A DNA stretch of 64,000 bases from Favolaschia claudopus (taxonomy: Eukaryota > Basidiomycota > Agaricomycetes > Agaricales > Mycenaceae): NCBI GenBank assembly GCA_037176885.1, contig JAWWNJ010000158.1, forward strand, positions 476,298 through 540,297, in the 5' to 3' direction. Below are positions 21,744 to 33,514 of the stretch, in pieces; position 1 is the stretch's first letter; each line of letters begins with the position of its first letter. The notes beneath the pieces are model-generated. The model was given only the letters and a program-made list of their open reading frames with translations. It did not search any database and was not told the origin of the DNA. A program made the position numbers and the translations under genes.

Positions 21744-23031
21744 TTGTCGCGGCGACCAACGGCGACCGCGTCTGAGGTGCATATTCAAACGCCATCACAT
21801 CCTTCAGTTCCCCCGCCCATCCCTGTTCGCCCGCCGAACTCCAGAAGCCAAGCCAACCTGAGAAAATCTTCGCAACTCGAACGGTTATCAAAGCTCACCA
21901 ACCCGAACAACGAACGCATATTCCCCTTCCTCAACGCCCCATGGGAACGGACCGCGAATGCGTTTAAAGGACACCTCCGGATCTCAGGAACAGAAGGGGA
22001 GAAAAAGGAGGAAGCAGCTAAGGCACACAAGGAGAAGATACGTACCCTTTCCTCTTCCCGTGGACATTTAATCGTGTATTCGGACGGCTCCCTGCGCCCG
22101 ATTCACCGTGTTCGCCGAGTAGGGGCAGGATATGTTGTTTACCACGAGGGAATTGAAGTGGCGGCTGCCAGCATCGGTCTGGGGAGCCATGCTGAAGTGT
22201 ATGATGGGGAGCTGACCGGCCTCCTCTTCGGCGCTGCTCAAGCATTCAAAATCGCGAAAGACGATCCGGGAATTACTCACGTACATCTGTTCGCAGACAA
22301 CACCTCCGCCATCAAGACCATCTTCTCGCCAAAACCCCGCGCCGGCCAACTCCTCGCCCACCAGTTCCACCGACTGGCATGCGCGTTCCTCGACGCCGAC
22401 CCATCACACTCCATCGAGATCGCGTGGTCGCCGGGCCACGAGGACATCAAAGGGTACGACCGCGCCGATGACCTCGCGAAACGAGGCACCGAACTACGAA
22501 CCGACGCCCCAGGCACCCTATCCAACGCCCTGCGGAAATCAAAAGAGAAAACGGCTCGCACCTGGAAAAAGGAATGGAAGAACACCCCGAAAACGGGACG
22601 CTATGCCAGCGCTAATCGCATAGCCCCGGCGCTGAAACCCACCCCCCCACTTCAAGACACTCGGTCGCGAGATTTTTGGAAGGGTGACACAATGTAGAAT
22701 CGGACATGGGTACATAGGCGAGTACTACGAAAAATTCGTACCATCCGAGAACGTTGACTGCCCTTGCGGCGAACGGCTCCAGACCCGCGAGCACATACTG
22801 CGCGACTGCCCACGCTACGACGACCACCGCCACCTACTTCGAGAGGCCTCGAGGGACTTGTCCCTGCCCGAAATACTGGGCACACGTAAGGGCATTGAAG
22901 CCTTGGCCAAATTCCTTGAGGAATCCGGCGCATTCACCAAAACCGGACGACTGTACGCTAAGGCGGAGCTCCCCGCGTTCGAAGATGAACCCGACCCCTG
23001 GTTGTCAGACGACGAAGACGACGGCGGGTAG
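21744..23031 (+). pseudogene. LINE 3' end: RNase H and terminal zinc-finger region
   Basis: The first frame (21744-22697) carries an RNase H domain: VYSDGSLR, EVYDGELTGLLFGA, FADNTSAIKTIF and IEIAWSPGHEDIKGYDRADDLAK supply the acidic residues and histidine. The downstream domain (22684-23031) has the CRIGHGYIGEYY, CPCGERLQTREHIL and CPRYDDHRH motifs typical of the C-terminus of fungal Tad-like non-LTR retrotransposons. The two are in different frames; a 1-nt change in the C-run at about 22643-22651 would explain the shift. RT and endonuclease are missing, so this is a 5'-truncated copy, as is usual for LINEs. The 3' UTR continues past the stop and is interrupted by a hAT-like element; an A-rich tract near 24187-24194 may be its tail. 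Confidence 0.8.
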
Positions 23032-23233
23032 GCGCAACGCCCGCAAGATGATGCCCCCAGGACAGAAGCGTCCCCGCTATTCATTTCCCTCACCCGCCGA
23101 CACCCGCGCGCCCTTGTGGCCCGGCTTCATGTTTCCTTTTCTTTCCTTCTTCTATGTAGTTTAGGCACCTTATGATCCTTGGCAATATGCATTATGCAAC
23201 CGCCGCAACGCCACATAAATTCCACACTACTTA

Positions 23234-24044
23234 TAGTGTTGTCAGGGTCGGGTCGGGCTCGAAAGCCCGGGCTTGGGTCGGGTCAGTAAGGGTCAGGGTC
23301 GATGCTCAACGCCCGACCCGACCCAGAAGGCGGGCTCGGGCTCGGGTCGGGTCGGGTCAGGGTCGCGACCCGGGTCGCATGGTTAAGAAAAAAATTTGAG
23401 TGAACTTGATCTCACATATTGATCTTTTTCCATGCCAGATGTATAGCTAACACCTCTTAAAGCAGAAAAAGCTGAATCCCGACAACAATGGTCAGCAAAC
23501 TGCATTTGGACGTGATAAATACAGAACTAACCACGAAAAACAGCTACCACTATCCGAACCAAGGGAAGCGACACTTCTATACTATGCAGAATCAATCCTA
23601 GGTAAGTTTCAGGTTCTCGAAACACAACCATAACTCTCCACGCACCCGATTTGGGAATATACGCTGTGTCGCCTGCAAAACTTCCTTTCTAGGGTCGTGG
23701 GAACTGATGGGATCCGCGACTTACCGATCAACTCCTGCTACTTATGCCCCGACAAGCCTCCGGTATGCCCTCCTCATCTCAGGAATGATTTCTTGATCAA
23801 AAATTCAATGGTAAGCATTGTGGATCCATCAGATGAGGAGATGGGGACATGCATTCATGCCCCTAACTTAGGTGAAATTTGTAGGTGCCGACCCGGGTCG
23901 GCGACCCGGGTCTAGGGTCGCACAGAATCTCTGACCCGACCCGCGACCCTACTTGAAGTCGGGCCCGGGTCGGGTCGGGGTCGGGCTCAAAAGCCCGGGC
24001 TTGGGTCGGGTCGAGGGTCGGCGACCCGACCCCGGACAACACTA
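23234..24044. mobile_element. hAT-like non-autonomous element with GGGTCGG arrays
   Basis: Ends TAGTGTTGTCAGGGTCGGG (left) and, on the reverse strand, TAGTGTTGTCCGGGGTCGG (right). The exact 8-bp TSD ACTACTTA lies at 23226-23233 and 24045-24052. Both subterminal regions are packed with GGGTCGGGTCGGG and CCCGACCCGACCC words able to fold on themselves. The interior has no transposase. Inserted in the LINE 3' UTR. The TAGTGTTG(T/C)C terminus is shared with the small hAT derivative at 63506-63942. Confidence 0.88.
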
Positions 24045-24613
24045 ACTACTTACTCTACACTCCGAGACTACTTATACTCTACCACCCCCGGACGAATCCC
24101 TCCTACTTACCTCTTCCCTTATTTACCGCCCTTCGGGCACCGCGTCTTAGTAGATAGTGTACTTGTTGCGGTATAAAAATGCTGATACAAAAAAACATAG
24201 CGTCACGTGGCCCGTAACACGTCACTCCTTTACAGTCACAGTCACTACTCATGCGGCACAGGATTTTCGGTTCAGAAAAGCAGGAAAAGCGTTCGCATTG
24301 AATACAACGGCCCGTAGAGGAGCTTATAGCTACCTTAGTATGTTTTTATGTACGGAGGCGGTGACCTAATAATGTAAACAATGTAAACAAGGACTGTTTT
24401 TTGGCATTAGGGATGTCGGCTACTGCCGTTGCCTGCCACGCCACGGCATCACGGCTTTAATTCCAGAACCGGTAGTCCTTATCACTCAATCAAAAGTTGA
24501 GCTCACACATTTTTTTTTTGAAAAGTCTCAAGGATTTCGGGAACAGCTGTAAAATAAACGAATTATAAGCCTGATTTTCAAGTGTGGCAATTGCGGACTG
24601 TATGAACCGAGTT

Positions 24614-26636
24614 TTACAAACAGTGAACTTCTTCCGAATGGCAGTTCCTGACGAAATCGGATATCTGTAGCAAGTCATCTATCCCCTTCATGGCCAACAT
24701 TTTTAATCCATCGTGAACGTCAGATGCGGCCGAACGAAGCGGGGCAATCACCACACGTCCACCATTTCCGTCGGGCACCATCAATACGTGCAGGCTCAGG
24801 CGACCACGGCTTTGCGCGGCTCGGGCAAGGAGATCTGGCCAATGAGATCCCGGTTGGCCGTTACTTGTCATGCTGATTCCATGCAACGAGACGGAGAGCT
24901 CGGAAGCCCTGTAATCAAAAATCGTCATCACCTCGGCTGCCGGATTCGCTGCCCATCTGGTAACAAGTGTTTGGCTGATTTCAGAGCGTTTGTCTTCGTA
25001 GTCTTTGTGAACCACCGCCCGCAAAAATCGTCTTTCCCTACTAGTGAAAGATAGCCGAAGATCTGTGGTATTCTCAGTGAAATGCCTTGGCTTTGCCAAA
25101 GGGGTACTTGCCACGGCCCGAGGTCCAATACAGAGCGCAATAGCGGCGATGTCCCCGTTGCCAATCTATTCGTTGACACTGGGTTGAGCAGTAAAGGACT
25201 TCCTGACACCCGGAACAACGCTTGAAAACGGATTTTGGTTGGATGTGGCTGCACTTCATCAAGATATGAGAAATGGTCTCAGAAGCGCAACAAGTCCTAC
25301 TTACAAGGACATTGTCACAGGCCCACTGGCAAATTGGACCATCCGATTGCAACTCATGATATATCTAGATCTCAAGTCGGCGATGCAATATCGTACTAAA
25401 GGTTGCCCATTCCACCTGTATATTGCTCTGCAGAAGCGGGCACGACAATTGGATTCGATATTGTGTCAGACAGCACGCTGTACGCTTGCGCTATGTGCAG
25501 AAGAGACTCGAGGTACGTCGTGGCGGGGCCGATGACATGGCGGAGAAGAAAGCAAATGCCGCGGGCTCCTGCGGAGGACAGGGTATGTTGGGCGCAGATC
25601 AAGATAGCAGATAAAAGCCCGGATTGGATCGCCACGTCAAGTGCATTAAAACCTTGCGTCCACCAGATGACACTGGAGAAAATGGTTAAGCACTGTTCAA
25701 CAACAGGCATGGCACGGGGGGTGTCCGCAACGGTCACAGCAGCAGCTCCGAACGCGATTGTGAGACCTCTCACTACGTCGGCTGTGAAGAAATTGGTAGA
25801 CATTAGTTTCACCGAGACTGGGTCCATGGGTCGACGATTTGGGCGTTTTTGTATGGCAATAGCGTGCCAGAAGCTGAGAACGTAGTGAAGAAGCTCAACT
25901 TGGACCTCGGATAAATGCGAGTGTGCGTCAGGTGCTTAAGCCACTAAAGAAGCAAGGTCCTCTGCTTCTTCAACAATCTCCTCTGTCGCGGAGGCTTCCA
26001 AAAGGAGAGCGAGCCCATTGTGAAGTCCAGCTTCAAGAACCGAGATGTCTTGGGTCCGCATCAACAGAACCCACGCCCGTGTCGCGATGCCGGCAAATCC
26101 AGGGGTCGATGTTATCAGATGAGTGTTCGGTGCATAGGTGCACATATCTTGAGTAAAGGCAAGGAAACAGCGGCAAAAGTGCAGCTCGGAGTGCCAGTCT
26201 AAATCGAACGGCGCCAAAAACTGACCGAAGGGCTGGAAGAACTGGACCCAGACGGAAATGCGGGGCCACAAATCGCGAGCAGATCTAGGCGGAGCGTTGC
26301 AGGTGAATACAGCGTCCAGCACCAGGAGAACTAGATGGAGTAAAGGTATCGTTGTATGGATGGAGCCATCAAGCTCCCCAGCGGTAGGAATGCGAGCTGG
26401 ATCCAAGAGCCGATAGTATGCTGAGAGCAACCCCGCTGAGTCGCTGTTCCTATGGTTTTGGAGCTGAAGAATGGCCCTCTTGATATCGAAAGGGGACGGA
26501 TTAAGTCCGTAGACCCGAGAGAGCGCCGTCTGATAAAAATGCATGGGTCAAGAACCTGGTTTGGATGGAAAATATTCCTTACTCGCAGGATTGTGGGCAG
26601 GCGCCCGATATTCGTGGGGCGTAACGCGCAATGCAT
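24614..26636 (-). pseudogene. MYND-type zinc-finger protein gene, broken
   Basis: Reading leftward from about 26636 (MHCALRPTNIGRLPTILR) the frame shifts near 26530 into a 200-residue helical, Leu-rich segment (25936-26544). It meets an in-frame TAA at 25938-25936, then continues as the segment 25396-25935, shifts by 1 nt near 25390, and reaches a MYND finger (CSGCQEVLYCSTQCQRIDWQRGHRRYC). A likely intron, GTAAGTAGG to GTGCAG, precedes the finger. A further shift near 25110 leads into the C-terminal segment 24614-25114 (SRERRFLRAVVHKDY, MTIFDYRASELSV). The order of a long helical N-terminus, MYND, then an FLRALVHHDY-type region is that of a large Agaricomycete MYND family of unknown biochemical role, probably protein binding. 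At least one stop and several shifts make it a pseudogene. Confidence 0.7.
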
Positions 26637-27379
26637 AAAAGTCGGTGACCAAGCTGGACTAAACGCAAGTTGGCAGTGTCGTTACACAACAGTGTCGCGG
26701 GCACGTGATCAATACCGGCTTGGACTCTTGGAGTCCCGTTGCGAGGAGTGGGACCCCGGTCACAGCAATGTCTGATGTTGGTCTGATGCATTGGAGCCTA
26801 AAAATTACTTCCCTGGGCAGTTTGAGCACAATTTGTCGAAAATACCCAATTTTGGAAGGAATTTTGTGATCTTTCAAGAGAATTTTGGAGCTCAAGGCAT
26901 TCTGCAGCTGACAATACAGTCGGATATGGCATAAGGAATACGCTCACAATGCATAAAGCTCATTATGCATAGGGTTTGGGGGTCCACCGAGTTGGTGGCG
27001 GGCAAGTGGCGGGCGTTTTATATGCATTTTGCTCATTGCATAGGGTTTCGAGTGGATTTTTGTTGATTTATGCATTATGAGATCGTGAACTTGACAAGTT
27101 AATGCATTTTAGTCACTTTTTGAGTGATTTTGGAAGTGGTTTACAGCTGTTTGCAAAATTAATAGCACCTCTTGTTTTTTTATGGAAAGACAGTATTTCA
27201 GAGGTCTCATAAGTCATCTTCCTACCCTCATATCTCACTCAATTACCAACCAATTCACTGTTTCGAAGCGGTTCGGCAGGGCTTCCATTCCGAAATGTGA
27301 TGACATCAGGCCGTCTATAGTCGGCATGACTGGGATGTGATTTGCTTCATTCCGGCTCAGAAAAAAAAAACGATTTAAC
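26637..27379. other. Intergenic, ATGCAT-rich
   Basis: No gene. Between 26940 and 27115 the words TGCATAGGGTTT and ATGCATTT recur, and ATGCATAA...TTATGCAT forms a hairpin at about 26950-26972. May be remnants of small elements. Confidence 0.4.
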
Positions 27380-27382
27380 TTA

Positions 27383-28155
27383 GAGTGCGTTCGGATCATC
27401 CTGCCAGCAGGATCAGGTTGCAGGAAGCAGGATCGGCAACCCGGGTAAGGCCTCCCCGGCACAACCCGGGCATGTGGTGGATGACGGCACACGTGGGAAC
27501 TCGAGTATAGAAACACTGTCTTTGAGTCCCCGAACGCGTTGGGATGTTGAATTATAAAGGCACAAGTCTTCAATGATGTATTTTTGCATATGACGCGTCG
27601 AAACGCGTAAGGTAGGGGACATACAAATCCTGTGAACGTTCCAAATATGGACAAAGTCAGATCATTTGGCTATTGTATGAGCCCCGGTGAGCTTGAGGCT
27701 TATCCGTTCCATGAATCTATAGAAATAAATAGTATACATGCATTACTCGGGCAATTAGGGATTCGGGACAGAATTGGGGGAGGAGATGTGCTCGCAAGGT
27801 TCCCATCAGTATTTGCTCAAAAAACGACGCCGTCCCTTCCCACTGTAACTACATTATGCACGGGCCACCAAATATCATGGAACATAGATCGAATTGAAGC
27901 CAGGAGCCATATGTACAGTTTCATGGAACGGATAAGTCATAACAGGCCCAGGGCTTGTGCAATAACGAATTGACTTGACTTTGTCCATATTTGGAACGTT
28001 CACAGGATTTGTATGTCCCTACCTTAGAAAGACGCGAAAAGAGAAGGAAAATGTTGATTGATCACGGTACCTGTCCATCAGGCGGACCGTTGCTCCGATC
28101 AGCCATCATGCATCATCCTGCTTCCTGCTGCTGTCAGGACGATCCGAACGCACTC
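27383..28155. mobile_element. PIF/Harbinger-like MITE, TTA duplication
   Basis: The ends GAGTGCGTTCGGATC (left) and reverse-strand GAGTGCGTTCGGATC (right) are identical over 15 bp and continue imperfectly. TTA lies directly on both sides (27380-27382 and 28156-28158). Inside, a second, much longer inverted repeat pairs 27608-27659 with 27976-28026 (51 of 52 bp). A 113-codon frame in the centre (27632-27973) resembles nothing known. The TTA target fits Harbinger/Tourist elements. Confidence 0.78.
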
Positions 28156-28158
28156 TTA

Positions 28159-30126
28159 CAAAATGGTCGGAAGTGCCATTAGCTTTGCAAACAGCTGTAA
28201 ACTCCTGTTCGTAGAACACGACCAAGTGTTGGTTTGCCGACTAAATCCTCGCATACCGGAAGATAGTTCCCAATTTGGATGGTTCGGCATCTGCCGGTGG
28301 TCCATATATAGCAACTGTGTGACGCCGTCACCGATATCACATTGTGTGGCTGTATGCAGAAATGCATATTGCTCGTAAGTAATGCATAGGGCTGAAGTGT
28401 CCACGGACGTTATTCATTACGTTATCCGACTGTAGCCCATACTGTACTATTTCGACCGTAGATTCAGGGTTTGAGGTGTGACACTTCATCTTCACTTTTG
28501 CCATCATTCATCAGTGATTTAATTGCCTTTTAGGGAGATTTTTCGCGTTTTGCCGATCAATTTTGATGGGAAAATGGCCTAAAACGCGCTGTGACATGTT
28601 ACGAAAATAAAATAGATTCAATTCAAGACGGTCACGACCTGTTATAGGTCGCGCCGTGTCACACTCTAAACTACAAGTCCGTGACGCCAGATCCAACAAA
28701 ATGTGCCTGCAATGCCGAGATATATGGACTTCAAAGTCGGGAAAAATAGCAAAACCACAATATTGCCGGGTTATAGCGACAGAACCGAGGCATATTTTTG
28801 CCCAATTTGAAATCCCACATCCATCTACCCATCGAGGGCTACAGGTTGGCTCATCCAGAGGGCAGCCCAAACCTGCCCTTTAGCGTTTTCGGCTCTTGTC
28901 GACATTAGTTTGGCTCCTGCCATACCAAAGGCTCCCTCTCCCAGCAACTTCGAACACTCATAATAGTCAGATACCCGGAACAGAGGGGATGGTGAGATCT
29001 GGAAATGTGGCTGGATCTGACAAGGCCGCCTCCAGGTCATTGACGTCGGAGACAAGTAAAGTTGCCCGGGTTGCAGGCAGTCTATACTCTAGCTGGATTC
29101 TAACGCACCCTTCCGAGGAAAGAGCATAGTGGGAAAGCTTTCCGCGTTGGCGACCTCGACTACTGTATCGTTTCGACCAATAGTTCACGGGCCGTTACGC
29201 GTTACCCTCAAAGTTCACCCGACAACTTGTTCACCGAGCGGCAATCACATCAAAATTGCCATATATGGTATCCCGGCACCTGTCGGCAGCTGCCAGCCGA
29301 GAAATTTTGTGATTTTTTCGACCTTTTGGGACCCAAAACCCCACCGTTGGCTTAAACCTCTGACCTAGCAAACCTCCATAACAAGAATTTCTCGGTTTTG
29401 ATTGAGATTTGGTCAAGGTTCAATGGTGCGGCAGACATTTGATGCGCTGATGGAATCGTACAGCCACCGGCTATGTCTCGGCCCGAACCAAAACCGCGAA
29501 CCAAGAAATTTTGCACGTTATTTGGAAGATTATAACGGCTTATTACGGATCATAATCCTCTGCGGAGCGGCTTGTAATCCCTCACAAGCCGTGATGAGGT
29601 CACAAGCCGGCTCAATCCATTATAAGCAAAATAGCTTTTTTCCGACAAATTTGACGCGACTTGGAGAGTTGAAAGGTGCAGAAAGTTCCTAAGAACGACT
29701 CTCAGGCTCACTTCAATCAATCCGAGTGCTCTTCCCCTTATTCCCACCGCAGGTCATGACCTATCGGACTTTGGCCCAAATCCGGTAAATACTGCGTTTT
29801 TAGCTCTAATTCGTTGAATATCGCAAAACTGGTAGCTTGTACACATGTTGAGAGACCCTAAAGGTTGCCAAAAGACTCATTCTTTTGCTAAAAATCGCGT
29901 GCGGAGCTGGTGAAGTCGCACTGACCTTCCTTGAGTGGAAATGAACAGCTTTGTCAGTCAAATCTAGAGAAAATATGCAGGCAACGACGAGATTTAGAAC
30001 TGGCTGACAAATCCTGTCAAACTGATGGGTCGTTCAATTGGCTCATTTGGGCAAGAATATCGTGAATTTCATTTGATAGATCGGTTGAGATATACCATAG
30101 AAGGTACTTCCCCAGCAAAAGTTTGT
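28159..30126. other. Intergenic, no gene recognised
   Basis: Only short unconnected ORFs. A weak inverted repeat (GGTGTGACAC near 28475 with GTGTCACACTC near 28660) may bound a roughly 205-bp element. CGGCTTGT...ACAAGCCG forms a hairpin near 29570. No family match. Confidence 0.4.
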
Positions 30127-30703
30127 TTATGGAGGCTGCACGACATTGAAAGCAAGGGAGCAAGGCGTGGGAATATATTGAAACTCCGACGATTGGTAAT
30201 AACACGGGCGACCGTGCAAGCGATCGCGCTCAAAGCATTGGGTCGAGCATTTCCCTGTCTTTGTACTCAGTATATTTTGCACTGGTTGTACAGGATTCTG
30301 CTGCACCGGAGGTGGATCTGGACCTTGAGGTCTAGGTGTTGGTGATGGAGGTGGACTTTGCATATCCTGGTCTTCATTCTGTCCTGCCAAAGCGCCAGCA
30401 TTCCCAGTGTTCTGTATCTCAGCAATTCGGCCAGCTGTGCGAGGTGTAAGTTGAAGTTGCTGGCCATTCCAGTTAACCTGAACAAAGTTTGGTTGCTGTA
30501 AAGGCAATCTCCGGTGTACAGGTATCCAGAGTGCGATTGACACGCTCTTGCTCCTGAGCTGCATTTCGTATGCGTGGAGGAGTAGACCTATCTAATTTAA
30601 TTTTGCTTGAGAGAAAACATTGACTGATTGATCTGGCACATACATGCAGTAACAGAAGATAATGTGGAGGATGAAGTTTACCTTGAGTGCTAATGCTAAC
30701 CAA
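30127..30703 (-). pseudogene. Unidentified coding remnant, Gln/Pro-rich
   Basis: Two overlapping minus-strand frames look coding. One (30473-30703) contains TPPRIRNAAQEQERVNRTLD. The other (30127-30564) contains VQVNWNGQQLQLTPRTAGRI followed by an acidic, proline-rich stretch (QDMQSPPPSPTPRPQGPDPP). A 1-nt shift near 30530 would join them. Not recognised; it could be the gag-like end of an unclassified element or an exon of a host gene. Confidence 0.3.
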
Positions 30704-32104
30704 GAAAAAAAAATAAGCTGCAAGCAGTAAATCAACAGTAAATGGTTAGAAGTGTAAGAAAATTTGGACCATCCTGGCATTGATTTGAGTCATCATGGAA
30801 AGATAGAAGGTCCGAATTCAGTTTTCGATGAGATGGCAGACAAATTTCCTTTCCTGGTGCTTATCAGGTCCAGCCGGCGCTTGCCGAGTGTCCCAATTAG
30901 GCTAATAGATGGAAATTTGTGTTCGGATAGGCACTCCTTGCTGTAACGACGGTCCAGGATGTTTCTAGACATATTTAATAGAGGTAGCTACCTCTTCGAG
31001 CTGAAAATTTGACGGTCCCGGGGCGGCCCGACAAGTGCACGTGACTGCTAAAAATGTGCTATCCCCTACTGTAACTCTGTTTATTTACAGAGGTAGGGTT
31101 CTGTGCTGAAGTGCAAATTCTCCCCTCACTTGCGTTTGATGGCCTCAGATTATTACGGCATCTATTACTCCACAGATCTTGTTGCTCCCACATTATGTCA
31201 TTATGCCGGCTGGCGGCAAGCAAAGCGAGATCAAGCCGAAAATCTTAGATTTTCGCCTCTCATGAACCAGTTGTTTTACATGATCATTGATGCGACGATA
31301 CAATAAATATGCCAAATTTACGCTATCCCAACAGCTCAAGTAAAAAACCTCGTTTGTTTTATAATGTAATGAAGTAATATTCCCTAAGAGCCAAGCGCTA
31401 GCCGATGCTAAGCCGTGTGCCGAAATGATGATCAAAAGCGGAACATCCCCACCGGCCAATGAGAGCTGGTCGGTGCGTAAGTGTCGACCGAGCGAGCGTT
31501 AGCCCGGCTGCCTTCAAGACTTTGTAACAATTATACACCGAAACATATCTCAGTTGTTACAGGCACTCTTGCCCATGAAAGCTGGCGTTTCAAAACAAAC
31601 AGGGTATATTAACCTTTAGCATCAGCAATTGACCCCCCATATCCAGTTGACTAAGTAGTATGGAGAACATTTCTTTCGGCCTTTCAAGGTATTGACTGGG
31701 ATCGAACATATAACATATCTAGACCAGAGTAGGGGACCGGTGCTTGCACCGCTATCAATAAATGTGTTATTAACATGTGCTAGCTATTGTCCTCTGGACC
31801 TCGACATTTTTAGCATAGCATAGCAAGTGCTAAAAACTTTCTAGCACAGGGCTATTAACCGTTCTTTAACGAGATGCCTTCTCGGCTGTGCATTATCCCC
31901 TTGCAGCTGGGTTGCGTTCGTCTTTTTCTTGCGAGGGGGCTCATAACTCTCCCACTGCGCCTTTGCCCTCCCACTGTGCACTGCGGGAGAAATCATTTGA
32001 CTACTTCCTGGGCCTGAATGTGACGGATTGGGAATTCATTTCCGCATCTTCCTATGAATGTTGCGCGCTGCGTTCGAGAAAGCTGGGGCCGAACCTGGCT
32101 CATA
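30704..32104. other. Intergenic, no gene recognised
   Basis: Both strands carry only short frames without family resemblance. No long repeat shared with other parts of the window was noticed. Confidence 0.4.
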
Positions 32105-32473
32105 CAGTTGCGGCAAAATCAATTTACTTACCAAATAAGGAAATTTTCATCAAATCCGCTCTACCACACAACAAAACCACCACAAGCACGTTGAAATAGC
32201 ACCAAGCGCCTGTATTCCCGGATTTGAGCCGGTCTACGCCCAAAAAACAACCGGATTTGTCATGTTTCTCACTGTTTTTGGCTGCACTTTATGAGACAAA
32301 GTTGCTGGTTATCCCGGCGAAACCAATACAAAGACGCCAGTTTTTTTACATCAGGAATACAGACTAGCAGTTCTTAGTAGTCTTATCAACTTACCGCTCG
32401 AAAAAAACGAGCAAAAGGAGCGAATTGACGAGAATTTCCTTATTTAGTAAGTAAATTGATTTTGCCGCAACTG
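32105..32473. mobile_element. 369-bp Tc1/mariner-like MITE
   Basis: About 45-bp imperfect inverted ends starting CAGTTGCGGCAAAATCAATT, flanked by TA at 32103-32104 and 32474-32475. Non-coding. Confidence 0.82.
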
Positions 32474-33514
32474 TAAATACAGAGAAGAAACCGAAAATGT
32501 GTTGTTTCCACCGCTCATTCTGTCCCCTCAATCTTTTATGTGCTTAGATCAAAATTTCAACTTGCAATACAAAATCAACAATTCAACCCTGCCTCAAGCA
32601 ACTGTGTTCACCTGGGATGAGCTTGCGTCTGTTTGTATTGCGCTGTGGAATGCATCCCTTCAATCAAGGGTTCATCAAAGTGGGCTTCTCGGCGGATGGC
32701 TCAGGCTCTCAGCTTCAAACGATCGCCAAAAGAAATTTGTCGGCCCTCCCTCCTGTCCCGAGATTTTACTTCCTTGATTTTCCTTCGGTGTCTCCATTTT
32801 CCACAACGTTCCCAAGCCAAATCGGATGAACATATTCTCCTGCTCCGGAGCGAAGCGGAGGCGCAACTTGTAAGAAATACCAAAATACATGTCATAGAGG
32901 AGGGAAAGGAAAAGAGGGAGCACATCCATTGAGCAACTACACATACTATATAGGTAGGGCATATCTATTAATCCATCGGCCATGAGGTTGAAGCAAGGTT
33001 GAAGCGCGCAAAGAGGTTCAATTTTGTGTTGGAAATAATCATTGGAATGGCGCGAATTCCGAGGTCACGTGACACTGACAGTTGCATGACCGTCGGCCAG
33101 AGGCCTATGGTGGGGAACTTCTCCATTCCGAGGGTGATGGCAAAACGGTCCAGATTCCCACGGTGGGTCATTGTTCTCCCTTCCCCAGGGGGAAATCCCT
33201 CGGCCGGGAAAACGCGTTTTCGGCACCCAGAAAAGCCTCGGAATGACCGATTTTTCCCAGGTGGCTTCTGGCGGCTCACCGCAAACTCTCTCTTCACTCC
33301 AAATTGGGGCAATTTAGAGGTCAATCAAGTACAATCTGACGAATTTCTGCATTTTCTCAACATTTTCTACCTATTTCGGGATCTTTCGGGAATCAAACAC
33401 CGCGAAATTCGGCAAGCGCACCTCAACAAGCGGAGAACAGCATTCAAACTACATGACAGCCTTTCGCATCGCTCAAAAGACGTTGAGGGGCCACCTAAAC
33501 GCGTCAAGAGATAA
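32474..33514. other. Intergenic, no gene recognised
   Basis: A 171-codon plus-strand frame (32999-33514) is open but has no domain, and its right end runs into the fold-back that follows. Treated as chance. Confidence 0.4.

Larger units (their letters stand above)
21341..24549. mobile_element. 3.2-kb TIR-bounded composite element
   Basis: About 90-bp inverted ends: CAGCTGTTCCCGAAATCCTT on the left (from 21341) and its reverse complement at 24530-24549, each next to TA (21339-21340 and 24550-24551). The CAG...CTG termini with TA flanks fit Tc1/mariner-type ends, as in the MITEs at 32105, 52174 and 59163. It encloses a MITE (21485-21668), a LINE 3' end (21744-23031) and a hAT-like element (23234-24044). 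The core is probably small and expanded by nested insertions. Confidence 0.65.

Noticed and set aside
32999..33514. 171-codon plus-strand frame
   Set aside because: No recognisable motif, and it runs to the edge of a fold-back repeat; likely chance.
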